Source of the DNA: Dehalococcoidia bacterium
Lineage (GTDB): Bacteria; Chloroflexota; Dehalococcoidia; Dehalococcoidales; DAOWLH01
DNA: 7,954 nt
NCBI GenBank assembly: GCA_030638985.1
Contig: DAOWDO010000047.1
Location: 1 to 7,954 of the forward strand
Reading direction: 5' to 3'
Shown here: piece after piece, positions 1 to 6,143 of the stretch
Layout of the letters: every line of letters starts with the position of its first letter
How positions within the stretch are numbered: position 1 is the stretch's first letter
Made by a program: the position numbers and the translations under genes
Notes under the pieces: model-generated
Told to the model about the DNA's origin: nothing
Database searches by the model: none
The model's input: the letters and a program-made list of their open reading frames with translations, nothing else

Positions 1-60
1 CCTGATGGCCGGTGTTATCATTTGGTCTTGGAGCCAGCCTGTGCTCCGTTGGCTAAGTGA
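1..60 (+). CDS. C-terminal tail of an upstream gene (partial, unidentified)
   Basis: Reading from base 1, nineteen codons run open to a TGA at 58-60 and end in the residues EPACAPLAK. The stop lies 11 bases before the next gene's ATG, and the Shine-Dalgarno-like GAGGTGAGG of that gene sits around this stop, as expected inside an operon. The tail is too short to assign to a family. It could also be chance, because the frame starting at base 5 is open here too; that frame runs on inside the following gene and looks like a shadow of it. Confidence 0.3.
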   Translation, partial: PDGRCYHLVLEPACAPLAK

Positions 61-71
61 GGTGAGGCAAT

Positions 72-1352
72 ATGTCTCTGGATGCGGTCTATCTGTTGGT
101 GTTAGTAATCTGTCTATTTATATCTGCCTTTTTCTCCAGCGCAGAAACGGCTTTTATCTCTCTGGAAGGCTTCCGCGTTCAACACATGGTGGAGACCAAA
201 GTCAGGGGGGCTGGTCGGGTAGCCCGGCTGTTGCAACGGCCGGAGCGGTTTCTGTCAACAATCCTGCTGGGGAATAACCTGGTCAACACAGCGGCGGCCG
301 CCCTGGGCACTCTCCTGGCGATAAACATCTGGGGGAAGGAGCAGGGCGTGCTGATTGCCACCTTCGGTGTCGCCATCGTCCTCTTGATATTCGCCGAGAC
401 TATGCCCAAGACCTTTGCCAACCGGCACGCCGAGAGGATGTCACTTCTTTTTGCGCGCCCGATTGAGATTATTTCCTGGATTCTCACTCCCTTTGTCGCT
501 GTTCTTGGCTGGCTGGCTTCGGGGATGACCCGGCTGATCGGCGGGACACCGATGCCAAGGTCGCTGGTCAGCGCCGAGGAGATTCGCACCATGATTACCG
601 TCGGCCACAGGGAGGGCTCCGTGGAGCAATCCGAAGCGGAAATGCTGCACGCCGTTTTTGACTTCGGTGACCGGCCGGTCAGCGAAGTTCTGGTGCCGCG
701 ACTGGAAATAGTCGGCGTGGAGAAGGGCACCACTCTGTCCGAATTTCTGGCTTTATATTCCGAATCTCCGATTTCCCGCTATCCGGTCTACGAAGAGAAC
801 ATGGACAACGTGGTTGGTATCCTGTCCACCAAGGATGTGCTCATGGCATTAGCCAGGGGGACGATAAACAAGGAGAGCCCCATCGACGACCTTATCCGAC
901 CGGCCTACTTTACACCGGCGACCAAGCGCATCAGCGAGCTTTTTACCGAGATGCGTGATAAGAACTTCCGTATGAGCGTCGTCGTTGACGAGTACGGCGG
1001 CACCGCCGGTATTGTCAGCCTCAGCGGTTTGATGGAGGAGATAGTCGGCCCTGTCGGTGACGAAATGGCCGCCGCCGAGAAGGACTACGAGCTGATAAAC
1101 GAGTACACCTTCCAGGTTGACGGCACTATGAGGATTGAGGAGGCCAACGAGGAGATGGGGCTGGAGCTGCCGGAGGGTGACTACGAGACCGTGGCCGGCT
1201 TCATTCTTCACCTGCTGGGCCATATCCCCAAACAGGGCAAGCAGCTGAGGTTCAAGGGCTTGAAGATAGTCATCACCAAGATGAAGGGAAAGAAGATAGA
1301 GGAAATCCTGCTGACCAAGGAAAAAAAGAGGGACGGATCGCCCGCGGGCTAG
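72..1352 (+). CDS. CNNM/CorC-type membrane protein (DUF21, two CBS domains, CorC_HlyC)
   Basis: A 426-residue inner-membrane protein of the hemolysin C/CorC/CNNM family. Family members are linked to Mg2+ and Co2+ transport or export, but the substrate cannot be read from sequence. The DUF21 part spans about residues 1-180. It has a hydrophobic first segment (about 5-22) ending in the family signature SSAETAF, a second segment around G67-N-N-L-V-N72, a third ending in FAETMPK near residue 110, and a fourth around 130-150. A cytosolic CBS pair follows, about 205-330, including the typical ISRYPVYE, VVGILSTKD and VVDEYGGTAGIVS stretches. A CorC_HlyC domain (about 340-415) precedes a lysine-rich tail. 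Length and domain order are those of a complete family member. The ATG at 72 is supported by GAGGTGAGG just upstream and by translation into DUF21 from residue 1. It is the first complete gene of a tight plus-strand series. Confidence 0.93.
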   Translation: MSLDAVYLLVLVICLFISAFFSSAETAFISLEGFRVQHMVETKVRGAGRVARLLQRPERFLSTILLGNNLVNTAAAALGTLLAINIWGKEQGVLIATFGVAIVLLIFAETMPKTFANRHAERMSLLFARPIEIISWILTPFVAVLGWLASGMTRLIGGTPMPRSLVSAEEIRTMITVGHREGSVEQSEAEMLHAVFDFGDRPVSEVLVPRLEIVGVEKGTTLSEFLALYSESPISRYPVYEENMDNVVGILSTKDVLMALARGTINKESPIDDLIRPAYFTPATKRISELFTEMRDKNFRMSVVVDEYGGTAGIVSLSGLMEEIVGPVGDEMAAAEKDYELINEYTFQVDGTMRIEEANEEMGLELPEGDYETVAGFILHLLGHIPKQGKQLRFKGLKIVITKMKGKKIEEILLTKEKKRDGSPAG

Positions 1353-1399
1353 TTTTGGACAGTGCTTTGATGAAAGAACTCTTAGCTTAGGAAAGATGC

Positions 1400-2044
1400 A
1401 TGTATCGCCTGCGAGTCAGGTTCAAGCGGGGGGCAGAGGTCAAGTTTATCTCCCACCTGGATTTAATCCGGCTGTGGCACCGCGCCCTTCGCCGCGCCGG
1501 TGTGGAGCTGGCCTATTCAGAGGGCTTCAGTCCGCATCCAAGGATATCCCTGGCTGCTCCCCTGGCCCTCGGTATTACCAGTGATAATGAGTTGATGGAT
1601 GTTCTTGTATCAGGCTATATATCCCCGCACGCCTTTACCGCCGGCGTCGGCCGGCAGCTACCGCCGGGCGTTGAAATAGTGCAGGCATACCAGATAGCGC
1701 CGACCCTGCCGTCGCTGCAATCACAGGTCCGCTACGCCGAATATCTGGTTGAGGTAAGGGCTGAGGCCGGGCCCGGGCAGGTTACCCGGGCGCTTTCTTC
1801 GCTGCTGTCCACGGAGAGCCTGCCCTGGCAGCATCAGCGGGATACCGGTACCAGGAGCTACGACCTGAGGCGTCTTATCGACGACCTGTGGCTCAATGGC
1901 TGGCAGGGTGATATTGCCAGCATCGGTATGCGGCTGCGCTGTGACAGCGCTGGCTCGGGAAGGCCGGAGCAGGTGATTAAGGCCCTGGGCCTGGCCGAGC
2001 CGCAGAGCATTCACCGTACCAGACTGATACTGAAAACGAGCTGA
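1400..2044 (+). CDS. DUF2344 / TIGR03936 radical-SAM-linked protein
   Basis: A 214-residue protein matching the DUF2344 family (TIGR03936, radical SAM-linked/associated protein). The N-terminus carries the hallmark stretch: YRLRVRFKRG, then KFISHLDLIRLWHRALRRAG, then SEGFSPHPRISLAAPLALG, with the SHLD and GFSPHP motifs intact. The C-terminal half is less conserved, as usual. The biochemical role of the family is unknown. Its members are commonly fused or adjacent to a B12-binding radical SAM protein and are often found near ribonuclease G/E genes; no such partner is visible here. The ATG at 1400 has AGGAAAG at 1389-1395. A second ATG at 1396 is in another frame and opens only a short ORF. The gene begins 47 bases after the CorC-like gene and stops 5 bases before the protease start, so translational coupling with the protease is likely. 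Confidence 0.88.
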   Translation: MYRLRVRFKRGAEVKFISHLDLIRLWHRALRRAGVELAYSEGFSPHPRISLAAPLALGITSDNELMDVLVSGYISPHAFTAGVGRQLPPGVEIVQAYQIAPTLPSLQSQVRYAEYLVEVRAEAGPGQVTRALSSLLSTESLPWQHQRDTGTRSYDLRRLIDDLWLNGWQGDIASIGMRLRCDSAGSGRPEQVIKALGLAEPQSIHRTRLILKTS

Positions 2045-2049
2045 TTTCA

Positions 2050-3201
2050 TTGACAGAATCCGATAATACCAGAATCCACCAGAAACCGGACCCGGAGAGG
2101 CAGCGGCAGGCCGGGGAGTATGCCCGAATCAGGCGCTACCTGGGCGGTAGTGACCTGGCGCTGGTTGCTATTACCCTGGCAGTGCTGGTCTTCGGCGGCC
2201 TGTCGGCGAGGCTGGTCGGCGACGTCAGCCTGCCCGCTGTGGCGGCGGCTGTCATCTACCTGATTATCCTCGTGGCGGCCTACGGGCTGCTTTCGGCCCC
2301 GTTAGGCTATTACCGCGGCTTGGTTCTCCCCCGGCGCTACGGTTTGTCCCACCAGAGCTTCACCGACTGGCTGGCCGACCTGCTTAAGGCCGGTGCCTTG
2401 GCTGCCGTGCTGGCTTGTGGTATGGTGGCTGCCATTTACTGGCTGATGACCGTCCTGCCCGATGCCTGGTGGCTGGCCGCCTGGGGGCTTGTCGTCCTGG
2501 TCAGCCTGGTGCTGAGTGTTCTGGCACCGGTTATCATCATCCCCATATTCTTCAAGATGAAACCGCTGGCCGATGGCGAGCTCAGGCAGCGGCTGGAGAG
2601 GCTGGCCGAGCGGGCGGGTGTCGCCGTCGGCGGCATCTATGACATAGAGTTTAGCCGAAAAGGAACTACGGCCAACGCCGCCATGATGGGGGCCGGCAGG
2701 ACGAAAAGAATAGTCCTGAGCGATACCCTGCTCGACCAGTATTCGCTGCCGGAGATAGAGGTGGTCATGGCCCACGAGATGGGGCACAACCGTCACCGGG
2801 ATATGCTGCGGCTCTTTGTTTTTCAGGCGGCGATACTGCTTCTGGTCTTCTACGCCACCAGCCGGATTTTTGAAGTCAGTATCGGCCCGCTGGGTTACAG
2901 CGGCCCTGCCGATGTGGCCGCATTACCGCTGCTGATATTGATATTCGGCGTCACCAGCATGCTGCTATCGCTGGTCGCCACCGGCTACGGCCGCCGTATA
3001 GAAGCGGCCGCTGATGCCTATGCCCTGGAGCTCACCGGCGACCCGGATTCGTTTATCAGCGCCATGACCAGGCTGACCGACCAGAACCTGGCGGAAGCCG
3101 AGCCGAACCGCTGGCTTGAGATTTTATTCCACGACCATCCCAGCTACCGCAGCCGGGTGAATATGGCCCGATATTATGCCGCCCGCAGGCACGAGCGGTG
3201 A
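2050..3201 (+). CDS. M48 family zinc metalloprotease, Ste24/CAAX-protease-like
   Basis: A 383-residue integral-membrane metallopeptidase. The zinc site is H242-E243-M-G-H246, and the likely third ligand is E318 in the E-x-x-x-D322 context, all of which are visible. An N-terminal membrane region has hydrophobic segments at about 36-56, 62-84, 115-137 and 142-168. It is followed by PIFFKMKPL, then by the NAAMMGAGRTKRIVLSDTLL stretch before the HExxH helix; two more hydrophobic segments lie at about 255-275 and 290-312. This layout matches Ste24-type M48A proteases better than the shorter HtpX, whose role is membrane-protein quality control. A bacterial substrate cannot be named. Translation probably starts at the TTG at 2050, five bases after the preceding stop; no ATG or GTG lies between there and the first membrane segment, and the only Shine-Dalgarno hint is a weak GAG. 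Coupling to the upstream gene is therefore likely. Confidence 0.9.
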   Translation: MTESDNTRIHQKPDPERQRQAGEYARIRRYLGGSDLALVAITLAVLVFGGLSARLVGDVSLPAVAAAVIYLIILVAAYGLLSAPLGYYRGLVLPRRYGLSHQSFTDWLADLLKAGALAAVLACGMVAAIYWLMTVLPDAWWLAAWGLVVLVSLVLSVLAPVIIIPIFFKMKPLADGELRQRLERLAERAGVAVGGIYDIEFSRKGTTANAAMMGAGRTKRIVLSDTLLDQYSLPEIEVVMAHEMGHNRHRDMLRLFVFQAAILLLVFYATSRIFEVSIGPLGYSGPADVAALPLLILIFGVTSMLLSLVATGYGRRIEAAADAYALELTGDPDSFISAMTRLTDQNLAEAEPNRWLEILFHDHPSYRSRVNMARYYAARRHER

Positions 3202-3206
3202 AGGAG
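3201..3206 (+). promoter_or_regulatory. Ribosome binding site that fixes the GTG start of the phosphatase gene
   Basis: AAGGAG overlaps the last base of the protease stop codon and lies 5 bases before the GTG at 3212. This near-consensus site favours that start over the in-frame ATG at 3176, which lies inside the protease gene, has no such site, and would add twelve residues not typical of the family. Confidence 0.75.
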
Positions 3207-3211
3207 AGCTT

Positions 3212-3808
3212 GTGGCAAACAGGATTATACTGGTAAGACACGGCGAGACCGACTGGAATAAAGAGAAGCGTATTCAGGGCGGCCTGAGTAATACCCCGCT
3301 AAACGACCTGGGCCGCAAGCAGGCGGAGAAGCTGGCGCTCAGGTTGAGACAGGACGACATCCGGGCGGTCTATTCCAGCCCGCTTGTCCGCTCCCTGGAT
3401 ACCGCCCGCGCCATAGCCCGCTACCACCGGCTTGAGGTGTCCATCGAGCCGTCGCTGCGGGAGATCGAGGCCGGCGAACTGGAGGGGGTGACCACCAGTG
3501 ATATGGGCAGGCGGCTCAGCGAGCTATTGACGCAGCATGGGGTGGCCACCAGGCTTCCCGGCGGTGAATCGCTGGCCGAGGTGCAGCGGCGCAGCTGGGA
3601 CGCTGTCCGGCGGTTGAGCCGGCAGCACCCCGATGGCGTCATAGTGCTGGTCAGCCACTACTTTGTCATCCTGGCTGTCGTCTGCTCGCTGCTGGGGCTG
3701 CCTCTTCCCCGGATCAGGCGGCTCAGATTGAGCAACGGCAGCATCAGCATTATCAGCCTCGATGGCCAGCTGCCGTTGCTGGAGCGGTTCAACGATGTTG
3801 AGTATTAA
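3212..3808 (+). CDS. Histidine phosphatase family protein (phosphoglycerate mutase-like)
   Basis: A cytosolic phosphohydrolase or mutase of about 198 residues in the branch-1 histidine phosphatase superfamily. With the GTG start, the catalytic motif L-V-R9-H10-G-E-T begins at residue 7. The proton-donor glutamate is E84 in LREIEAGELEG, and the second histidine is H149 in LVSHYFV. A conserved SSPLVRSLDTARAIA stretch supplies another phosphate-binding arginine, so the active site looks complete and the length is normal. The substrate is not defined: the superfamily includes cofactor-dependent phosphoglycerate mutases, alpha-ribazole phosphatase (CobC) and broad-specificity phosphatases, and no cobalamin gene is near. 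The gene starts 10 bases after the protease stop, and translation is probably coupled. It is the last gene of the plus-strand series; no classical terminator follows at once. Confidence 0.9.
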   Translation: MANRIILVRHGETDWNKEKRIQGGLSNTPLNDLGRKQAEKLALRLRQDDIRAVYSSPLVRSLDTARAIARYHRLEVSIEPSLREIEAGELEGVTTSDMGRRLSELLTQHGVATRLPGGESLAEVQRRSWDAVRRLSRQHPDGVIVLVSHYFVILAVVCSLLGLPLPRIRRLRLSNGSISIISLDGQLPLLERFNDVEY

Positions 3809-3918
3809 GGTTAGTAGTTTGTCGCTCAATATTTAGGTGGTTGATAATATTACTATTAGGCGTAGGTTAAGGGTAACAGTTCATAGCTTGATGCCAGTAA
3901 TTGTAACGCAGGCTGCTG

Positions 3919-3944
3919 CTTTGGCTTTTCCGGAGAAACCGAGG
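3919..3944 (+). other. Imperfect hairpin in the gap between the phosphatase and hicA
   Basis: In the RNA sense of the plus strand, CTTTGGCTTTT pairs with AGAAACCGAGG across a CCGG loop. There are about ten pairs, several of them G-U wobbles, and one C-A mismatch. The wobbles mean it folds better from the plus strand than the minus strand, so it could affect the 3' end of the phosphatase transcript, about 110 bases after its stop. No T-tract follows, so it is not a standard intrinsic terminator. The rest of 3809-3982 is AT-rich and shows no gene or RNA I can support. Confidence 0.25.
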
Positions 3945-3982
3945 AATTGTATCTTGGCATAATCAAGAATATATAAGGATTA

Positions 3983-4210
3983 TTAAAGAAGGCGTTCTAG
4001 TGTCTCGTCTCTCCAGTCTGCCTGTCTTATTATACTTCTTAAAGTACCTACCGGTATTTCCCTCTTATTGAGAGGAACTACCACTGTAAGAGATCTATGT
4101 TTCAATTTTTTTCTAAAAACTTGATGGCTCCCTCTCTTGGATTTACTCCTTGGGTGGAAGCCATCTCTGGTTAGAGCTAAAATGACCTCTCTACTACTTA
4201 GTAGCCTCAT
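3983..4210 (-). CDS. hicA: HicA-type toxin (mRNA interferase)
   Basis: A 75-residue basic protein of the HicA/YcfA-like family, whose members use a double-stranded-RNA-binding-like fold to cleave mRNA. The family pattern is clear: an N-terminal S-x-R-E-V-I-L-A-L helix followed by DGF, the catalytic-type G27-S-H29 motif, and the C-terminal VPLNKREIPVGTLRSIIRQA stretch. The stretch before and after H29 is unusually rich in Lys and Arg. The start codon overlaps the hicB stop as ATGA (4207-4210), and no separate ribosome site is seen, so translation should be coupled to the antitoxin. Length is normal for the family and the key His is present, so the toxin looks intact. Base composition is more AT-rich than in the flanking housekeeping genes. 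Confidence 0.85.
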   Translation of the reverse strand: MRLLSSREVILALTRDGFHPRSKSKRGSHQVFRKKLKHRSLTVVVPLNKREIPVGTLRSIIRQADWRDETLERLL

Positions 4211-4548
4211 GGTTTAACCAGGATGCTTGATTCCGCCTTAGTAGTAGGAGGAGTTGGGAGCCTCCGCCTTAGTTGCGTTATAAATGCACTGGGGATAATT
4301 GCCTCGTCTGAAGGGATAAGTTTAATGCCTCGCTCTTTAAATACTTGTTCTCGTTCACCCTCTTCTTCCAAAGTATTTAGATATAGCTCAAGGGCATCAC
4401 CTAAATTTTCTACGGCGGCCTGTGCGCTATCGCCACAACTAGCAATATCAAGGTCTGGACACCACGAAGAAAAATGCTTGTCTTCCTTTGTCACTACAAT
4501 AGTGCATACAACATCTAATACTGGCAATTTTACCCCCCTTTCCCACAT
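4207..4548 (-). CDS. hicB: HicB-type antitoxin
   Basis: A protein of up to 113 residues in the HicB-like antitoxin family. Such proteins bind and block the HicA toxin and usually repress their own operon. The degraded-RNase-H-type core is seen in TIVVTKEDKHFSSWCPDLD, followed by GDSAQAAVENLGDALELYL, a typical HicB stretch. A charged linker and a C-terminal segment rich in Pro and Thr follow. I do not see a confident helix-turn-helix or ribbon-helix-helix at the C-terminus, so DNA binding by this protein is uncertain. Start choice: the ATG at 4548 has no ribosome site, whereas an in-frame TTG at 4527 has AGGGGGG five bases upstream and would give 106 residues beginning right at the core. The shorter form is quite possible. 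It lies directly upstream of hicA in the antitoxin-first order usual for small HicB modules transcribed from their own promoter. Confidence 0.82.
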   Translation of the reverse strand: MWERGVKLPVLDVVCTIVVTKEDKHFSSWCPDLDIASCGDSAQAAVENLGDALELYLNTLEEEGEREQVFKERGIKLIPSDEAIIPSAFITQLRRRLPTPPTTKAESSILVKP

Positions 4549-4562
4549 AATAATACTACAAC

Positions 4563-4577
4563 TGTAATATTATCACA
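4563..4577 (-). promoter_or_regulatory. Candidate operator of hicBA (15-bp imperfect palindrome)
   Basis: On the minus strand TGTGATA-A-TATTACA has 7-base arms with one mismatch. It lies at about +11 to +25 from the start site predicted by the hicB promoter, a usual place for autorepression by a toxin-antitoxin complex. Binding is inferred from position and symmetry only. Confidence 0.4.
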
Positions 4578-4593
4578 AGTTGCGTGGATTTTC

Positions 4594-4622
4594 TGTATAG
4601 CACTTGCTCATGCTGTTGTCAA
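4594..4622 (-). promoter_or_regulatory. Sigma-70-type promoter of hicBA
   Basis: On the minus strand a perfect TTGACA (4622-4617) is separated by exactly 17 bases from TATACA (4599-4594), which has five of the six consensus TATAAT bases. The predicted start is near 4587, giving a leader of about 39 bases to the ATG at 4548. Confidence 0.7.
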
Positions 4623-4685
4623 TAGGGTATTGGTTCTATGAGGCATAAAATTATTGTATAATTTCATTTCGCAACAAGCTGAATC

Positions 4686-4714
4686 TTGCCCCCCTTGTCC
4701 CCGCCCACTATAAT
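4686..4714 (+). promoter_or_regulatory. Candidate tilS promoter giving a (near-)leaderless mRNA
   Basis: TTGCCC at 4686-4691 (four of six -35 consensus bases), a 17-base spacer, and a perfect TATAAT at 4709-4714. The expected transcription start is about 4720-4722, only 3-5 bases before the tilS ATG at 4725. That fits the absence of any Shine-Dalgarno sequence there. A second perfect TATAAT lies at 4657-4662 but lacks a convincing -35 at proper spacing; if used it would give a leader of about 55 bases. Confidence 0.45.
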
Positions 4715-4724
4715 TGGCACTGAC

Positions 4725-6140
4725 ATGGCAAACAAGAATGCCACCCTGGGGCAGCGGGTCGTCAAGTTCATCCGGCAGCACGGGCTGGCGAGTGGCGGCT
4801 CCCGCCTGCTGCTGGCCGTGTCCGGCGGCGCCGACTCCACCTGCCTGCTCCATGTCCTGGCCGGGCTGAAGGCAGAGCTGGGTGTAGAGCTGCACGTAGC
4901 CCACCTTGACCACCAGCTGAGGGGGGCCGAGTCGGCGGCTGATGCCGTCTACGTGGCCGGGCTGGCAAGCTCTCTCGGTATGCCGGTAACGGTAGAGCAG
5001 CGCGATGTCAGAGCCTATCGGGATAAGCACCGCATCTCGCTTGAGGAGGCGGCCAGGGAGGTGCGCTATCTGTTTCTATCCGAGGTCGCCGGCAATATCG
5101 GTGCCGGTAGTGTCGCCACCGGCCATACCCGGGACGACCAGGTGGAGACGATACTGATGCACCTGGTGCGGGGAACGGGCACGCGCGGTCTTGTCGGCCT
5201 TAGACCCTGCAACCGGTGGCGGTTGGGGGATAACCAGATAGCCGTCGTCAGGCCGCTGCTTGAGGTAGGCCGCCGGGAGACGGCCGAGTACTGCCGGCAG
5301 CACTGCCTTGAGCCCCGCGCCGATACCTCCAACCTGTCGCTTTCGCCGCTGCGGAACCGCATCCGGAAGCAGCTGGTACCGCTTCTGGAGAGCTATAATC
5401 CACAGGTAGCTGATGCTCTGCTGCGGCTGTCGGCCGTCGCCGCTGATGAGATTGCCTTTCTGGATGAAGAGGTGGCCCGCCTGTGGCCCGGGGTCGTTCA
5501 ACAGCGGGAGGGCGCGATAATCCTGGACAAGAAGGTTTTCAGACCACTGCCTCCCGCTCTGCAGCGGCACCTGCTGCGGGCAGCCATCGACGGGCTCCTG
5601 GGCAGTCTCAAGGACATTGAAACGCGCCACATCGAGGAGATAATGGCCGTCCTGGATAAGCCGGCGGGCAAGCAGGTCAGCCTGCCCGGTGGCCTTGTCT
5701 TTGCCGTGGAATACGAAAGGTACTTGCTGGGGAGGGGAGACTTCTGCCCCTTCCCTCCTCTGGAGGGTGAATTTACCTTAAATGTGCCCGGAGAAACACA
5801 ATTACCCGGCTGGCGGGTCAGCGCGGCCATAATTGAGCCGGGGCGGGTGGCGGCAGAGGGCGGTTTCGTTGGACACCTTGACCTGGAGAGAGTGAGCGGT
5901 GAGCTTATGGTTCGCTGCGGCAAGCAGGGAGACCGTTTTTACCCGCTGGGCCTGGGCCATCCCAAGAAGCTCGGCCAGTTCATGATTGACGCCAAGATCC
6001 CCCGTGCCTGGCGCAGGCGTATCCCGGTTGTCTTTTCCGCCGGGCAAATCCTGTGGCTGGTCGGCTATCGGTTGGATGACAGAGCCAAGGTCACCGGAAA
6101 GACCGGGCGGGTCCTGCGGCTGGAGTTCACCAGGGTCTGA
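4725..6140 (+). CDS. tilS: tRNA(Ile)-lysidine synthetase
   Basis: A cytosolic enzyme of 471 residues that uses ATP to join lysine to C34 of the CAU-anticodon tRNA-Ile, changing its decoding from AUG to AUA; it is normally essential. The N-terminal PP-loop ATPase domain carries S33-G-G-A-D-S38, then HVAHLDHQLRG, ATGHTRDDQVET and HLVRGTGTRGLVGL. The RNRIRKQLVPLLESYNP segment follows, then a central substrate-binding domain. The C-terminal TilS_C domain (about 390-471) is recognised from GDRFYPLG, KKLGQFMIDAKIP and ILWLVGYRLDD, so this is the long three-domain form and appears complete. The frame stays open to a TTG at 4686, but the extra proline-rich residues are not family-like and that TTG is part of a likely -35 box, so I take the ATG at 4725. 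It is divergent from hicBA, and its TGA lies 3 bases from the stop of the convergent arsM gene. Confidence 0.95.
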   Translation: MANKNATLGQRVVKFIRQHGLASGGSRLLLAVSGGADSTCLLHVLAGLKAELGVELHVAHLDHQLRGAESAADAVYVAGLASSLGMPVTVEQRDVRAYRDKHRISLEEAAREVRYLFLSEVAGNIGAGSVATGHTRDDQVETILMHLVRGTGTRGLVGLRPCNRWRLGDNQIAVVRPLLEVGRRETAEYCRQHCLEPRADTSNLSLSPLRNRIRKQLVPLLESYNPQVADALLRLSAVAADEIAFLDEEVARLWPGVVQQREGAIILDKKVFRPLPPALQRHLLRAAIDGLLGSLKDIETRHIEEIMAVLDKPAGKQVSLPGGLVFAVEYERYLLGRGDFCPFPPLEGEFTLNVPGETQLPGWRVSAAIIEPGRVAAEGGFVGHLDLERVSGELMVRCGKQGDRFYPLGLGHPKKLGQFMIDAKIPRAWRRRIPVVFSAGQILWLVGYRLDDRAKVTGKTGRVLRLEFTRV

Positions 6141-6143
6141 GGC

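Noticed and set aside
5..277. Open frame of 90 codons at the left edge, plus strand
   Set aside because: It mostly overlaps the clear CorC-like gene in another frame, and its translation has no family features; it looks like a shadow.
179..733. Long minus-strand open frame (184 codons) inside the CorC-like gene
   Set aside because: It is antisense to a well-conserved gene in GC-rich DNA, where such frames are common; its translation is low-complexity, rich in Ser, Arg and Pro.
2302..2796. Minus-strand open frame of 164 codons inside the protease gene
   Set aside because: It is rich in Gln, His and Pro, typical of the complement of a hydrophobic membrane protein gene; no family features.
3176..3211. 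Longer ATG start for the histidine phosphatase
   Set aside because: It lies inside the protease gene and lacks a ribosome site, whereas the GTG at 3212 has AAGGAG at ideal spacing.
4223..4567. Plus-strand open frame opposite hicB
   Set aside because: It lies antisense to a recognisable HicB gene; its Ser-rich translation has no domain, and no ribosome site or promoter supports it.
4608..5030. Minus-strand open frame over the tilS start region
   Set aside because: It is a shadow of the conserved PP-loop region of tilS, and it covers the hicBA and tilS promoter region.
5076..5630. Minus-strand open frame of 184 codons within tilS
   Set aside because: It is antisense to a complete conserved gene and has no recognisable features.
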